A stretch of DNA of 64,000 nucleotides, from positions 3,720,001 through 3,784,000 of the forward strand of contig NW_024468909.1 in the NCBI RefSeq assembly GCF_011745365.1, written 5' to 3'. Of this stretch, positions 1-11,493 are shown piece after piece (position 1 is the first letter of the stretch; each line of letters opens with the position of its first letter). Under the pieces are notes generated by a model. That model made no database searches. It saw nothing but the letters and a program-made list of their open reading frames with translations, and was not told where the DNA came from. The DNA is from Cryphonectria parasitica EP155. Taxonomy: Eukaryota > Ascomycota > Sordariomycetes > Diaporthales > Cryphonectriaceae. A program made the position numbers and the translations under genes.

Positions 1-933
1 GAAGCCACTGATTGCAGCAGTATGTCTTCGATGCCGAGCCGTGGAGGAAGGGTGGGAATGGGCAGGCGTCTTTTTTTACTTTCTTCTCTCTCATACACAC
101 ACTAAGGCTGTCTACCAGACCAGGTAGGGAGAGACATTTTGAATTCGAGCAAAGCAAGCGAGTCGTGTTCTGCAGATAGACTTTCTTCATCATCCAACAA
201 GGTTCAAATTCCAATCATGTGGTCCCTCCCAACTACCGGCACTCACTCCTCTCTCATGAGAACGGGAAATACATGCATAATCTGGCCGTTCTGAACAAGC
301 ATCGGATGCCTGTAAACGGAATGAGGAAGCTCATGATGCCCGTGGGGTGCCGTAGGTATCGCCTGGATTCCAGTTCGACGTTTGAATGCTTTACTGAAGT
401 AGATTATGACAATGTCTGCAATCTATGTCGTCCTGACGCCGGTTTTCTTATTTTTCTCCCTTACTCTCCTCCTTAACCCAATCATGGATGCCGTGTCATT
501 CTCCAGGGCAAGCCATCGCAGCTTCAGTATAAGCCAGGCGCGTGGTGGTGGGAAAGAAGCTGGGTCAGATCAGGAGGCGAGAGTATGTTGACAATTATAT
601 GAGAAAGAGGCTCGCAAGTCTGAGGTCACCACATCTTACAAAAGAATAGCCGACCGTACTGCCTCTCGGCCTCTTTCTTTGTCTTGAACGATGCCCATTT
701 ATCTGCCAGTGTTAAATAAACGCCATAACACCATCGCCAATCCAAGTTCCTCGCCCCAGCCCGTCCGCAGCAAAGTCAAAAAGAAAACAATAACAATATG
801 ACAACGAGATTATCCCAGAAGACATCATCTTTTCCCACAAACCCTCGAATCTCCCCCCCCCCCCCTTCTTTGGCTCTCCTTCTCCCTCTTCCTCCCTCTT
901 TTTAGTTCCTCTTTCCCCCTTTTCAAAAACATT
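1..933. other. Non-coding left edge
   Basis: No reading frame here looks like a protein. The right part (about 850-930) is pyrimidine-rich with a C run near 857-866 and lies just downstream of the Cwc21-type gene, so it may include its 3' untranslated region. Any gene to the left would begin outside the window. Confidence 0.5.
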
Positions 934-1622
934 TCAGTCCCTCTCCCCGTCCCGGCTTTGGTCCTTGTCCACAGCCTTCTGTAACCGCTCCTCCTGCCTC
1001 CGCCAGTGGCTGCCCTCCTCGTAGTCCTTGCTGATCTTCAGCGCCCGCCGCAGCCTCTCGCTCTCCTTGATCTTGGCGTCCGCCAGCTCGTGCACCTGGT
1101 GCATCTTGAGACCCTTTCTGGGCGGCGCACCGGCACCACCCCGCCGGCCTGCGGCACCGCGCTCCTGCTCGGCCGTGAGTTTCTTGCGGAGGGCCTCGCA
1201 GCGCTCCTCGATCTCATCCTCGTCGACCCTGCTCGTGGTGAAGGAGAAGAAAAGATTGGGTCAGCCCAAGCTCAGCTGGGGAAAGAGAAGGGGAAGGGAA
1301 GGGGTGGGGCAGGTAGCTTCTTTTCAGTGTCTCTCTCTCTCTCTGTGTGTGTGGGGGGGGGGAGGGGGGAGGGGTGTTGGAACTGCACCTACTCCTGATC
1401 TTCGAGCTCGTCGCGCAGCTCAAACACCTTGACCTCGATCTCGCGCTTGCGGTCGTGCTCCAGGATGCCCTTGTCGGGCTGGCGCTGTCTATGGCGCAGG
1501 CTGTCGAGGTCCTTTGGGTAGGGGGCGGCGCTGTCGCGGGGCTTGATGTGTGCCAGGTTGCGCTGGACGTAGCCTGAGGTTCCTGAGCCGCGCGGGGTGG
1601 AAAGGCCTACGTTGTCGGACAT
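934..1622 (-). CDS. cwc21: Pre-mRNA-splicing factor Cwc21 (cwf21 domain)
   Basis: Exons are 1393-1622 and 934-1228, with one intron of 164 bp (donor GTAGGT, acceptor CAG), giving 174 aa. The N-terminus [20 protein letters not shown] and the following NLAHIKPRD segment are the signature of the Cwc21/SRRM2 N-terminal family. The charged block spanning the splice junction ([19 protein letters not shown], then [17 protein letters not shown]) is the cwf21 domain, which in yeast contacts Prp8 and Snu114 in the spliceosome. The C-terminal part is charged and probably helical. The intron contains CT, GT and G-run simple repeats. The gene is divergent from the Cdc123 gene, with about 610 bp between start codons. 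Family assignment rests on motif recognition; splice sites are inferred from frame and consensus. Confidence 0.88.
1229..1392 (-). repeat. Intron with CT/GT/G-run simple repeats
   Basis: The intron of the Cwc21-type gene carries, on the plus strand near 1330-1362, a CT tract passing into a GT tract and then a run of ten G. On the transcribed strand this is a C-rich, CA/GA-type tract. It may vary in length between strains. Confidence 0.75.
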
Positions 1623-2234
1623 GGCTGTGGGTGGAAAGACGAAAGGGGAGAAGGCCTTGGGGGTCGTAGGTCGTAGAATCTGAGAAGAGTTTTGTAGAGT
1701 GATTATTCGTTGGATAGTATGGACCACAGGATTTGTTTAGTTAGTGGTATTGGTGTTGTTGTTGTTGTTGTTGTTGCTGTTGTTGTTGTTGCAGTTGATC
1801 AGTAACGGTCCAGGAAGGCGGTCTAGTTGGGTTCAGGGTGGTCAGGGTCTTAGCGGCGGCTCATTGGGCTGTACTGCGTACCATCAGGGTACTAGGGGCA
1901 GAAAAAGTCAGTGGGGTCGCCCTCTGACGTTTTACGCTCCCTCTTCGCCTCCCCGCCCAGTCCAGCAGCACACATGCAAGTGGGAAACTAAGTATGCATA
2001 GTATGCATTGCAATCCTGTCCCGCTGAAGAGTCACAACTCTTCAATTTTTTTGTGACTCAACCCGTCAACCCTCACCCGCAACTTACAATTGCTCTTTTC
2101 CTTTTTATTCTCCTTGCCAGTCATTGCGGTGGCTCTCTGGGCAATCATTTTCAATCCTTTGTTTTTTTTTTCCTTTCCTTTTTTAAACCCTACTACATCT
2201 TGAAAAGCAGCTTCTTCGCAACTGTGGGCCCAAG
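1623..2234. promoter_or_regulatory. Divergent promoter region, cwc21-type / cdc123-type
   Basis: This is the shared upstream region of two divergent genes. It holds a TTG/GTT trinucleotide tract at about 1751-1793, a direct 9-bp duplication (AGTATGCAT twice, 1991-2008) and a T-rich stretch at 2161-2180 just before the Cdc123 leader. No protein-like frame was seen. Confidence 0.6.
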
Positions 2235-3674
2235 ATGCCTGCTTTCGAGGGCGCTGAGAAGGCTGTGAGCGGTAGTACTAGTAGCAGCAGTGCTGCAGGG
2301 TCGAGCATCTCGTTCCCCGTCACAAGGGACCATATCCTTCACTGCTCCTACGATTATTGGTTCCCAAAGTAAGTAATTGCAATTTCCCCCTGGGCATAAT
2401 TACGGTGATGAACAGTGTGCATGTATAGATACCGCACCTCATGTATCCGGTCACGTATCATCAAATTGCCTCCCGAGTTCATCGACTACATCAGGGAGGA
2501 CGGCATCATCCTGTCAAGCGACAGCAGTGGATCTCCTGGAGATGAGGATGGGGACGACGATGATGACTGGGAGCCAACATCAACGGCCTACTCTCGCCCC
2601 GTCCCAGAAGAAGAAGACTCGGGCTCGGACTCGGACTCAGATGACGCAGGAAGCAGCAGTCACTCGAGGCTGCCGCCCAACCAGCGGTTCCCAGACCTAC
2701 ACCAGACCATCAAGGACACGATCAAGGAACTGGGCGGGCAGGTGGCGCCCAAGCTCAACTGGTCGTCGCCCAAAGACGCGGCCTGGATCTCGCCCCACCA
2801 GAACACCATCAAGTGCACAACGCCCGACGACATCTACCTGCTGCTGAAGAGCTCCAGCTTCATCACCCACGACCTGGATCATGCTTTTGACGGGACTGTT
2901 GCCACCGCTTCCGCCTCCTCCTCGTCCGGTCTGCCCTCGGCAGCTTCCACGGCCGGCCTCGGGTTCCAGCCCGTCCTGGTCCTCCGCTCCTTTTTCAACC
3001 CCCAGACGGCCCAAGAGTTCCGCTGCTTCGTCAAGCAGCGGAGCCTCATCGCCATCACCCAGAGGGACCTGAACCACTACGACTTCCTTCAGAGGTACCG
3101 GTCAGTGATCACCGACCGTGTCAAGGACCTCTTTGACACAAAACTGCGCTTTACCTTCCCGGATGGGAACTTCTGCTTCGACGTCTACATCCCCGAGGTG
3201 ACGAGGGACCCGTTCCAGAGCGACAGCAGCAACGACGACTCGGACCAGGAGGAGGACCCTGACAAGACGCTGGGGCGGGCGAGGCTGATCGACATCAACC
3301 CCTGGGCGCCGAGGACGGACACGCTGCTCTTCGACTGGGGCGAGCTGCTTGAGCTCCAGGTGCCAAAACCCATGATAGGGACCAACGGAAGCATGGAGAA
3401 GGGAATGATCCGGCTGCACCTCGCGGGCGGAGGGGGTTTAGGCCCGGGCGAGGACGAGACGACGACCGAGGAGGAGGAAGAAGAAGAAGACGAGGACTAC
3501 GAACCGGAGCTACGGCTTGTCGAGAAGGATGACCCTGCAGCCTACAACTTCAGCTCGCCACAGTACTCGGCACACAAGCTACCCAAGGAAGTCGTGGATG
3601 CCAGTGCGTCTGGGTCTGGCGGCCTGAGGGAGTTTGCCCAGCAGTGGAACGAGATGGTGAATCGGAGGCGGTAG
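2235..3674 (+). CDS. cdc123: Cdc123/D123 family eIF2 assembly chaperone
   Basis: Exons are 2235-2368 and 2429-3674 (donor GTAAGT, acceptor TAG), giving 459 aa. Cdc123 is an ATP-grasp-fold cytosolic protein that promotes joining of eIF2 gamma with eIF2 alpha and so supports translation initiation. Family features visible are the N-terminal HCSYDYWFPKYR segment split by the intron, IKLPPEFIDYIREDGI, CFVKQRSLIAITQRDLNHY and the late IDINPWAPRTDTLLFDWGEL block, whose Asp and Asn belong to the nucleotide/metal site in this family. Acidic inserts occur after the first block and between the DINPW block and the C-terminus (poly-Glu/Asp), making it somewhat longer than the roughly 360-aa yeast protein. 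The start at 2235 is chosen because it is the first in-frame ATG upstream of the conserved block. Confidence 0.92.
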
Positions 3675-3806
3675 TGATAGCCTGTCCTCAAAATGCATTT
3701 CAATTTTCGAAATTAAACCCCATTTGAGTGGTGATGATTTGATTTGAGTTCAATTCCTGTCTGCATATTGTCTCTATATACTTCTGTACTATGTACAGTG
3801 CATAAG

Positions 3807-3819
3807 TAACCCTAACCCT
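3807..3819 (+). promoter_or_regulatory. Telobox-like TAACCCTAACCCT
   Basis: Two head-to-tail units of the fungal telomere repeat (CCCTAA on this strand) lie about 207 bp upstream of the DUF3716 start codon. In fungi such teloboxes can be bound by Myb-type Tbf1/Teb1 factors in promoters. The match is directly visible; function is inference. Confidence 0.5.
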
Positions 3820-3970
3820 CTTCACTTAACTGCTGATCTGCCGCTCAGGGTGCAGGGTTAAAAACTGGACCGTGCCTGCAGCTCCCCCCAACAGCAAACA
3901 CCACCACCACCACTACTTACCAAGCTTGCCAGCTGTCACCAGCTGAGTGATATTCAACCTACCCTCTTTG

Positions 3971-4024
3971 ATGAACCTGACCCCCACCCTCGGCCCCCCT
4001 CCGCCCTCTCGAGGAGAAGCTTAA
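3971..4024 (+). CDS. Upstream ORF abutting the DUF3716 start
   Basis: A 17-codon frame (MNLTPTLGPPPPSRGEA, stop TAA) ends one base before the ATG at 4026, giving the arrangement TAAGATG. If the transcript includes it, translation of the main gene would depend on leaky scanning or on termination-reinitiation. There is no evidence of a functional peptide. Confidence 0.4.
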   Translation: MNLTPTLGPPPPSRGEA

Positions 4025-4025
4025 G

Positions 4026-5699
4026 ATGCAATCAAGAGGACGACCAAATCGAGTTGTCAAACCAATTGCCCAGCAGCGAAGGCCCAACGCCCACAGGAGG
4101 ATCGACGAGGAGCACCTCAACGCCCATTTTGGCAGCCATGGCAACACCGCCGCCGACGATGTGATGGGCGATGTCGTGCACGGTTACGGCCGTGGCGACG
4201 AGGATGACGATGCAGTGACCGAGCCTGATGCGGACCACGCCCACGTCCATGCTCATGACCACGGCGAGGGGCCTCACGCCCATGTCGACGCCATGGACCA
4301 CGACATGGCGCCCATGGCACCTATGGACCCGACCCAGCAGCATCACCCTCACCCTCACGACCACCACCACCACCACCACCATCATCACCACCAGGGCATT
4401 GACGACCTTGCGAACCCAGAGCTGCTCCAGGATGCGAGTGGCCTCTACGCCGCCGCAGCCGCCGCCGCAGCGGCAGATCTACAGCCTCCACCGCCTCCTC
4501 CACCGCCGCTGGGCTCGACCATGCCAGCGCCGCAACCTCTCGTCGCAGCGACAGACTTCCAGCCCAACCCATTACCACAACAACAAGCACGACCACCAAC
4601 GCCATCACCACCGCCACCGCCACCACTCCCACCACCTCTCCCCACGCCTCAACCACAATCAGCACCACCACTACCACCGCCCTCACCACAGACGCATCAT
4701 TCCGCCCCACCCCAAGCCCAGTCTCACAAGACGACCAAAGAGATGGCCCTCGAGTCCGGCTACGAGGGCTTCAAGGTCGACAGCGCCTTCGCGAAGCGCA
4801 TGTCGCGGGACCCGGGCCAGCGCCTAGCTGAGCAGCGCCGCCATGGCCAGGACCTCAACCTCGTCCGGCGCAGCAACGTCGAGGCCCTCTTCGCCCAGAT
4901 CGCAGGCACCGAGGCCGCCCACCCTTGCGCGCACTGCCGGAAGGGACAAGGACCATGGACTGTGTGCGTTGTCTATAGTGGGCAGATGATGGGGAGCTGT
5001 GCGAACTGCTGGTTCAATGCCTCTGGGTCGAGGTGTTCGTTTCATGGTAAGTAGTACTTAGTACAGGCTCGCCACCCTTCTTTTTTTTTTCGGTGCACTT
5101 GATTATATCTCCCCCTTCCTTCCCATCCAGCGCATATTTTACTGACGACGAAACCACCAACTCCCCCTTCCGGTGTAATAGAGAAGTCACAACCTCCACA
5201 GCCAGCCGCCCATCCATACGCAGTCCCCGTTCCCATCCCCACAGCCGCCGCTACCGCCACCAACGACCAAGTGCCCGGCATCGGCGTCTCGAACGGCTAC
5301 GCTACCCCCGGCACCGCCCAGCTACAGGCCGCGGCTCTGTGGACCGCCTCGGGCGCTTTGTTCTCGCATGACGCTGGCGTCAAGGGTACCGTGCAGACGG
5401 CACTGCTACAGGTGCGGCAGGCCACGGCGTACCAGCGGGCTCTGATCGAGGTCGAGGTCGCGGCGAAACAGCTGGCCCTGAAGATTGTGCAGGCCGAGGA
5501 GATTGCGGGTGCGCTAGGGCAAGGCGACATTGGTGATGGTGACGGCGTCGGCAGGGAGGGAGAGGGGATGGGGGACGACGAAGAGGACGACATGGTGGTA
5601 GAGGGGCACGAGGAGGACGGGGCGGAGGGGATCCAGCAGCACATGAAGAGCCAGTATGATACCCCTCCTGGGGTTGATGTGCCTGAGGGCGGCTCGTAG
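4026..5699 (+). CDS. DUF3716 Cys-rich fungal protein with His/Pro-rich N-terminus
   Basis: Exons are 4026-5046 and 5131-5699 (donor GTAAGT, acceptor CAG), giving 529 aa. Residues 1-235 are low complexity: a basic start, an acidic His-rich stretch, about ten consecutive His, an Ala tract, then long Pro-rich runs. Residues about 298-340 form the recognisable domain, HPCAHCRKGQGPWTVCVV through GSCANCWFNASGSRCSFH, with six Cys in the C-x2-C ... C ... C-x2-C ... C pattern of DUF3716, a fungal domain of unknown function that probably binds metal. The C-terminal part has a helical Ala/Gln-rich region and an acidic tail. The exon junction lies immediately after the Cys domain. Many fungal paralogues are thought nuclear, but nothing in this sequence proves that. 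Confidence 0.85.
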
Positions 5700-7319
5700 G
5701 ACGAGCAGTAGCTTCTCCAGGCTGGTCATCAAAACCCTGGTGGTTTTATCCGTCTTGTCAAGGGCAAGCCAGTGCGCGGTGCATACCCAGCTATCACGGT
5801 TTTTCCGAGGTATTAGGATCTATGAGTGCCAATCATACCCGCCTCTTGCCTTTTCTGCGGCGATTTTTCTTTCTTTCTTTGTCCGCTTGACCAACAGAAA
5901 ACCTGTATCAGTTACGAGATGGCAGCAATCTTTGCCCAAACACACAGACATATATACACAGCGGATATACGAAGCAACCCTTTCCTGAAAATCAAAACAA
6001 AGTCATATGTCTCCGATACATCAAGAAAAAACAGCCTATGCCCAGGCATAAACCTCGCCCACAAAGCGCGACCAGTTGGTTCTCCACGTCTCTACTTCTC
6101 TAGAGCATGATAAAGCTCCAACACACACATAACACACAGATGAGGAGGCTATGTGTTTTAACAAATCGCTTGTATAGGTAGCTTTCGGGCATTCATTCAA
6201 TGCCGGATGAGGAAAAAGAATCCTCAACGCATATCAAACATGAAGCCGGACCGACCGTCCCAAATCTCCATCCGAGCTCTGCAAAACACTGTTCTCCACC
6301 GCCACCCTTCCTCTAAAACATCCTCTGTCCAGACGAGGGAGGCAAAATTCAGACAGTCAGAAATGCACTAGATACCAGTGATGGGTGTAATAAGAGGGGT
6401 GGGCCCGGGGGGGAGGGGGGTGTGCCGTTTCAACTCACCTCTCGTCTCGACAAGCAATGAAAAGTTACTTTTGTTTCTCACCAATATGAAATGGGCTGGT
6501 GGGAGCAGCGATGGGATGCAGGTCAGACCAAGCCCGAGAACAGTCTTATTGTCTGACAAATGACTTGATTATATATCATGTGGCTGTCAGCTCATGTAGC
6601 ATAGACCCAAAGGATGTCCACCAGTTTTTGGAGTGAGATAGAAAGACGACAAGACAGCAGTAAAGGTATGAAGAGTTTCAGAAAATTTGAGCTCGTGATG
6701 CTATAGACAAATCCGTGTGGATATCGGGACCGCCGTTGTCCGAGAACCTGTCCGAGTTTGCTGTCTTCTTTCCTGTGGGTGACCACGGGGAAAAACCACG
6801 CCCTCCCTCCCTCCTCCTCTGCGTGCTGGCCTACATCCGCGGGCACATCGCCTCCCCAGCACAAGAAAACGGCTCCTCTGACGCCCTTCGCCAGAAGGAC
6901 CTTTGTGTGAGAAACAAGAAAATCAAATAAAAAAACAGAACGACCGCAGCATTGTCAGACCTCGTAATTAAACAACATATTGAACACCGCCCCTATACTC
7001 TCTCTCAAAATGCAAATCCCACTTCTCGGCGTCCCCACATCTGCTTCGTTCTGTACAGGCGACTCTTGAATCTGTCCATGACTCTAGTCGCAATGATATG
7101 GTAGAAAGGTGGTATCAACTATTTTTTTTTTGTTCTCTCGACGCGACGGGTAGAAAGGGGGGGGGGGGGGCGGCTGGATTGATAAGATCAAAGCATGACC
7201 CGCACTGCCGTTTTTCCGTAGTGCTCTGCTGGATTCTCATAGGCCGACGAGGACATCGTTCGTAAGGAAGAAATCATGCGATTATAACGTGATAGGGGTA
7301 TCTGAAAGGAGCGTTTTCA
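5700..7319. other. Convergent intergenic region
   Basis: This lies between the 3' ends of the DUF3716 gene (+) and the Galpha gene (-) and probably holds both 3' untranslated regions. There is a 14-base G run at 7157-7170. Small frames here have no protein-like composition. Confidence 0.5.
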
Positions 7320-8692
7320 CTAGATCAGACCGCAAAGACGCAGGTTCTCCTGAATGATGATGTCTGTTGGGTGAAGAAAATAAGGGGTCAGCTTTGATTT
7401 CCTTCATTTTTTTAGTATAGGGGACGGGGAAGCAAGGCGCTGAACATACCGTTGACCGCAGCCATGACGAAACGAATTTGTGTTGTATCCGTTGCACAAG
7501 TGAAATGTGTGTAGATCTGCTTGGTCTCGTGCTGGTTCAGGCTGACAAACCGGTTGAGGATGTAGTCACAGGCAGCTGCGTAGTCGTCACCGCCCTCGTA
7601 GTCGGGGAAGTAGTTCTTCATAGGGCTGACAGGCAGCTTCTCCTTGAAGCGATCAATCTTGTTCAGGAACAGGATGATGGAGGTCTTGATGAACCAGCGG
7701 GAGTTGCAGATCGAATCGAACAGGGTCAGGGCCTCCTGCATACGGTTGACGGTCTCGTCCTCGAACAGCAGCTGGTCGTACTCGGATATGGCGACAAGGA
7801 ACAGGATGGTGGTCACATTCTCGAAGCAGTGAATCCACTTCTTACGCTCAGACCGCTGACCTCCCACGTCGAACATTCGGTAAGTGAGATCACCAATAAT
7901 GAAGGTCGTCTCCGTGATACCAGTCGTCTTGACACGAGAGCGCAGGACGTCCTGGTCGTTGGGCATGTAGTCGGGGGCGGCGATGCGGGCGATATTATCA
8001 AAGTAGCTGCAAACTAAATTAGTCTCGCAAGCAGCGAACGAAACGAAAACATGAAAACAAGGGCACTCTGGACACCTACTATCTGGCCGAGTCGTTCAAT
8101 TGGTATTCCCGGGATCGCTTGAAACACTCCTGCACACCGCGGTCCTTCCAAAGGGCCTCGATGGCGCTGCCAACCTCGGGAGGGAGCACGTCGCCCTCGA
8201 TCTGGGCGGGTTGCATGAAGATGGTCTGGACATGGTACTCCATCCGCTGATCCTCGAGAGGAAGTTCCAGGGACTCCATAGCTTCGAGAATAACGCGCAT
8301 CGACTGAACAGTATTGCTGAAGATGATCTCCTTGAACGATTCTCGCTCGTCGCGCGAATAGCCTCCCTCGTGGATGAGCTTCATCTGCTTCAGAATGGTG
8401 GACTTTCCGGATTCACCAGCACCTACAATGTCTTTGTCAGCGGCTGCCCATGAAGGGAGGGTTGGGGGGAGGGGACCGAAAAAGGCTGCATCATCCAGCA
8501 GGTCCGGTGCATAGCCCGGTCGAGCGAGGCGTGCATCAATTGAATCGATGATGAGGTAAATTGTCGGGACATACCCAGAAGTAACATCTTGATCTCGTTA
8601 CGCTGTTGCATGCGGTCGCGCTTCAACTGGTTCTCGATCTCCTCGTTGCGGGCCTTGCCCTCCTTCTCCTCCGTGCTCATTCCGCAACCCAT
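7320..8692 (-). CDS. gna-1: Heterotrimeric G-protein alpha subunit, fungal group I (GNA-1 type)
   Basis: Exons are 8575-8692, 8080-8422, 7450-8006 and 7320-7363; three introns; 353 aa, exactly the usual length. Galpha binds GTP/GDP, couples to seven-helix receptors at the plasma membrane, and in filamentous fungi controls growth, conidiation, mating and, in pathogens, virulence, partly via adenylyl cyclase. Visible motifs: MGCGxS myristoylation/palmitoylation start, P-loop GAGESGKS created across the first intron, RVKTTGI switch I, DVGGQRSE switch II, NKID and TCATDT guanine-binding motifs, and a C-terminal CGLI whose Cys is the pertussis-toxin-type ADP-ribosylation site of the Gi-like class. 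The last exon is only 44 bp. It is convergent with the DUF3716 gene. Confidence 0.97.
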
Positions 8693-9660
8693 CTTGAATG
8701 ATCTCTTGTCGGCTCGGCTCCAGACACAATATTAAGTGGTTCGTTGTAAGGGAGGGGGTTAATTAATGTCGCACGCCGGAATGATCTGAGTTGAATCGGA
8801 GTCAGTATGTTGGGCACAGTGATGTTGATAGCCAACGGAGGCGAGGGCTGGCTGGCAGGTAGCAAGATTATCGGGAGAGAGAGTCGAGCGCGGTAAATTA
8901 CAGTTTCCCAAATCGCCTCAATGTAATCTGAAGGTGTGGGTTGCAATCTTGACAAGGCTCTGAGAGGAAGAAGAGGGAGAGGGAGACACTGCGACAATGT
9001 CGTCCACGAGGCTCTGAGCAAGAGCAAAGGAGCGCACTGAGAATAGGATAAAGAATATCTCGAGGCTCACCTGTAATACGATCAAGTACAGCAGTGCGTT
9101 GTTATCGGTGGTGGTGATGGTGTGGTGAAGAGGAGGGTGGTCTGTAGAGCGGTCGGTCGATCGGGTCCCCTTTCAGCAGACTCAAATCGACGCCAGGATG
9201 GCTGAAGAGAAGGAACGTAAGGACAGTTGAGGCAAGAAGGAAAAGAGAAAAAAAGAAAAAAAGGATTTGAGCACCGACGATGTGCAGGAGAAAGAAGGCT
9301 TTGCCAGGATCGCGCAGATTGTGATCAAGGGCAGATGTTTTGGGTGGTTGACGAGATAAGTTTTGTGTCGACAAATTGGCGACGAGAGAAGAAAAAGAGT
9401 GGTGATTTGAAAGCAGAGAGCCTGGGCTTTGGGGCCTTGGGGGAGGGGGGGGAGGACGAGAAAGGCGTCGAAGGCGAAGAGGCAAGGGTTGTCAGGACAG
9501 AAAGGATGGAAGGGGAGTGGAAGTCAAGCCAATGTGGTTGCAGGAACAGGGGGACAGGGGCCAACGTCGACTTTCTGCCGCACCTCAAAGCAGAGAGGGG
9601 AGGGGGGAGTTGCAGAGGCCAATACGGAGTAATTGGGGGGGTGGAACAGCCAGTCGAGGT
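8693..9660 (-). promoter_or_regulatory. Galpha 5' leader with candidate 5'UTR intron
   Basis: On the minus strand this stretch is strongly pyrimidine-rich, especially plus-strand positions 9150-9650, as expected for a transcribed leader. A candidate untranslated-leader intron runs 9070 down to 8786: donor CAG|GTGAGC, branch-like CTGAC about 15 bases before acceptor ACTCAG. The transcription start is not determined. Confidence 0.45.
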
Positions 9661-11059
9661 GCTGACTGGCAGTCCTGCAGTGGTGCCTGTACTAGATGTT
9701 TATAGCGTCGTAGCTCCTGGCACTAGCAGATTTAGGTGGGCACACCCGAACCGCAGACCCCCGTTTCTGCCGTTTGGGGTTGGAGTTACAAGTCCAGGGT
9801 GTGGAGTACCAGGCTGCTGGCCCTTGGTAGAGCCAGCGGCCGGCCAGCCACCCCCAGCACTAACGCGCAGGCGGGTCCAGGAACCTAGGAGCTCGGGGCT
9901 GCGACAAGAGACGCACGGTTGCCAGCCGAGGGAAAGAGAAAAAGGAGGTCCATCAGACAAAAGGCAGGGCCCAGCACCTACCCATCCATACCTGAGCGCC
10001 TCTATAGCCAGGGACCCAAGATGATCACAGAGCCGTTGATCTTCTTTTCTTTCATCTCACGAAACCCACCAGGCCATCCGGTCAACAGGGAGTCCAATAG
10101 CAACAACAATCACTACGGCAATAGCAGGAGGAGCAGGAGCAACGCTGCACTGTCTTCTCTCCCATTCTTTTTTAGCAGTATTTGAATAGCCAAGAATCTT
10201 CATTGACATTCAAGTGTTGGAAACTTGCATGGCTGAATACCACCCCATTTCCCCTCCTCCCTTGTCCACACACTGTGCGATACCTTGCAGCGCACAGAGC
10301 CAAGGCGGAAACCTGTCAGATTGTGTGGGCACATGGGGGGAGTTGAGGCCAATCTCTCCTCCCCAGGCGAGCTTGCGCATCAATTGGATCGCCAGTTCTT
10401 CTGGCCGGTGGGGCTGGCCTTCTCAGGGGATTCCGGCCTTTCTGGCAAGATTTGCCTGGCCAGTTGTGTTGATCTGGTAGGCTAAGAGGGGTCAGAAAGA
10501 GTGTGGCTTAGTCCAGACTATCTGAGACATCACCAGACACATGGATGAAGGCGCAACAAAAAAAAAACAAAAAAAAGCAACTTTGGCCAGTTGACGCTGA
10601 GAACAAAGGAGAGGGGAGGATTGCGCCCTGTGGGCATGTAGCATTATCCTTTCATTTCAGGAGGAGAGAAAGGAAAAGAGGCAAAGAGAAAGAGCGAAAA
10701 TGACAAGAATCTATTTCTGGGTTATGTGCAACAAAACGGGCCTTTGTTTTTTGCCTTCCTACAAGATGGCACTGAGTAAGACAAAACCCCGCTGGCCAAG
10801 GTGGTTGGTTTCTGATACGCCTGTCAGCAGAGTTGTGCAAGCCTCATCATGCTAGACTTTCCAAGGGGTAAACATCGGGACGGCGTAGTTGCCCATCAGA
10901 CAAAGATAACAAAAGTCCTCGTGAAGACTCATCTTCTGTGAATGTGCCTTGGGGAGTCGGGCCTATGTAGAGTGATGACCCGCAAATAAGCTGACCACAG
11001 ACGAGTCACAGTAACCCTAGGGATAAGGGGGGAGGGGTAGCCTGGGAAGGCTTCAAATC

Positions 11060-11069
11060 TACTATAGTA
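11060..11069. repeat. Perfect palindrome TACTATAGTA
   Basis: A self-complementary 10-mer in the gene-poor stretch; the identical 10-mer recurs at 50383-50392. Related motifs lie nearby at 11106 and 11468-11493. Confidence 0.6.
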
Positions 11070-11467
11070 CACCAGGTGAGTGACCAGATAGATAATTTGA
11101 TAAGGTGTACTATGAAAAGAGTAACGAGAAATGGGGACGGGGCCGTCAAAGCACTTCAGCAGCGACCACAGGGCTGAAGAATCTCGTAATAATTCTTTTT
11201 CCTCGGTCTCGAGAGGCTCTTGGGCAACCCCATTTGATCGCATACAAAATGAGCATGTCCCACTGCCGGCGACTCCAGTGATCGCTGGCGCAATTCTCAG
11301 GCTGGCGGGGTGGTGCCGCTGATGATGGGCAGAAGGCGGATTTTCTGTCCAGTCGGTTTCCGCGGCTGGGGGGGGGGTCTACAAGTAAAATTCCACAATG
11401 CATTTATTTTCGGGACGGATCGAAGGATTCCAAAACGCTGCCCTGCTGTCCTGCTATGCTGCTGTGG

Positions 11468-11493
11468 TACTATTTGCCCTATGTACCATAGTA
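11468..11493. repeat. Inverted repeat TACTAT ... ATAGTA
   Basis: A 6-bp stem with a 14-base loop. An overlapping alternative pairing (GGTAC at 11466-11470 with GTACC at 11483-11487) is also possible. Confidence 0.5.

Larger units (their letters stand above)
3675..4025 (+). promoter_or_regulatory. Intergenic leader of the DUF3716 gene with telomere-type repeat
   Basis: Between two plus-strand genes. It holds a CTGTAC-TAT-GTACAG inverted repeat (3784-3798), two telomere-type units TAACCCTAACCCT (3807-3819), a CCA-rich tract near 3900 and a short upstream reading frame (separate entry). Confidence 0.6.

Noticed and set aside
9227..10024. 265-codon plus-strand frame
   Set aside because: It sits on a purine-rich stretch that is more likely the antisense of the Galpha leader; the translation is Gly/Arg/Glu-rich without any domain.
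11020..11035. CCCTAG-type patch near AACCCTAGGG as another telomere unit
   Set aside because: Only a single imperfect unit; not comparable to the two clean units at 3807-3819.
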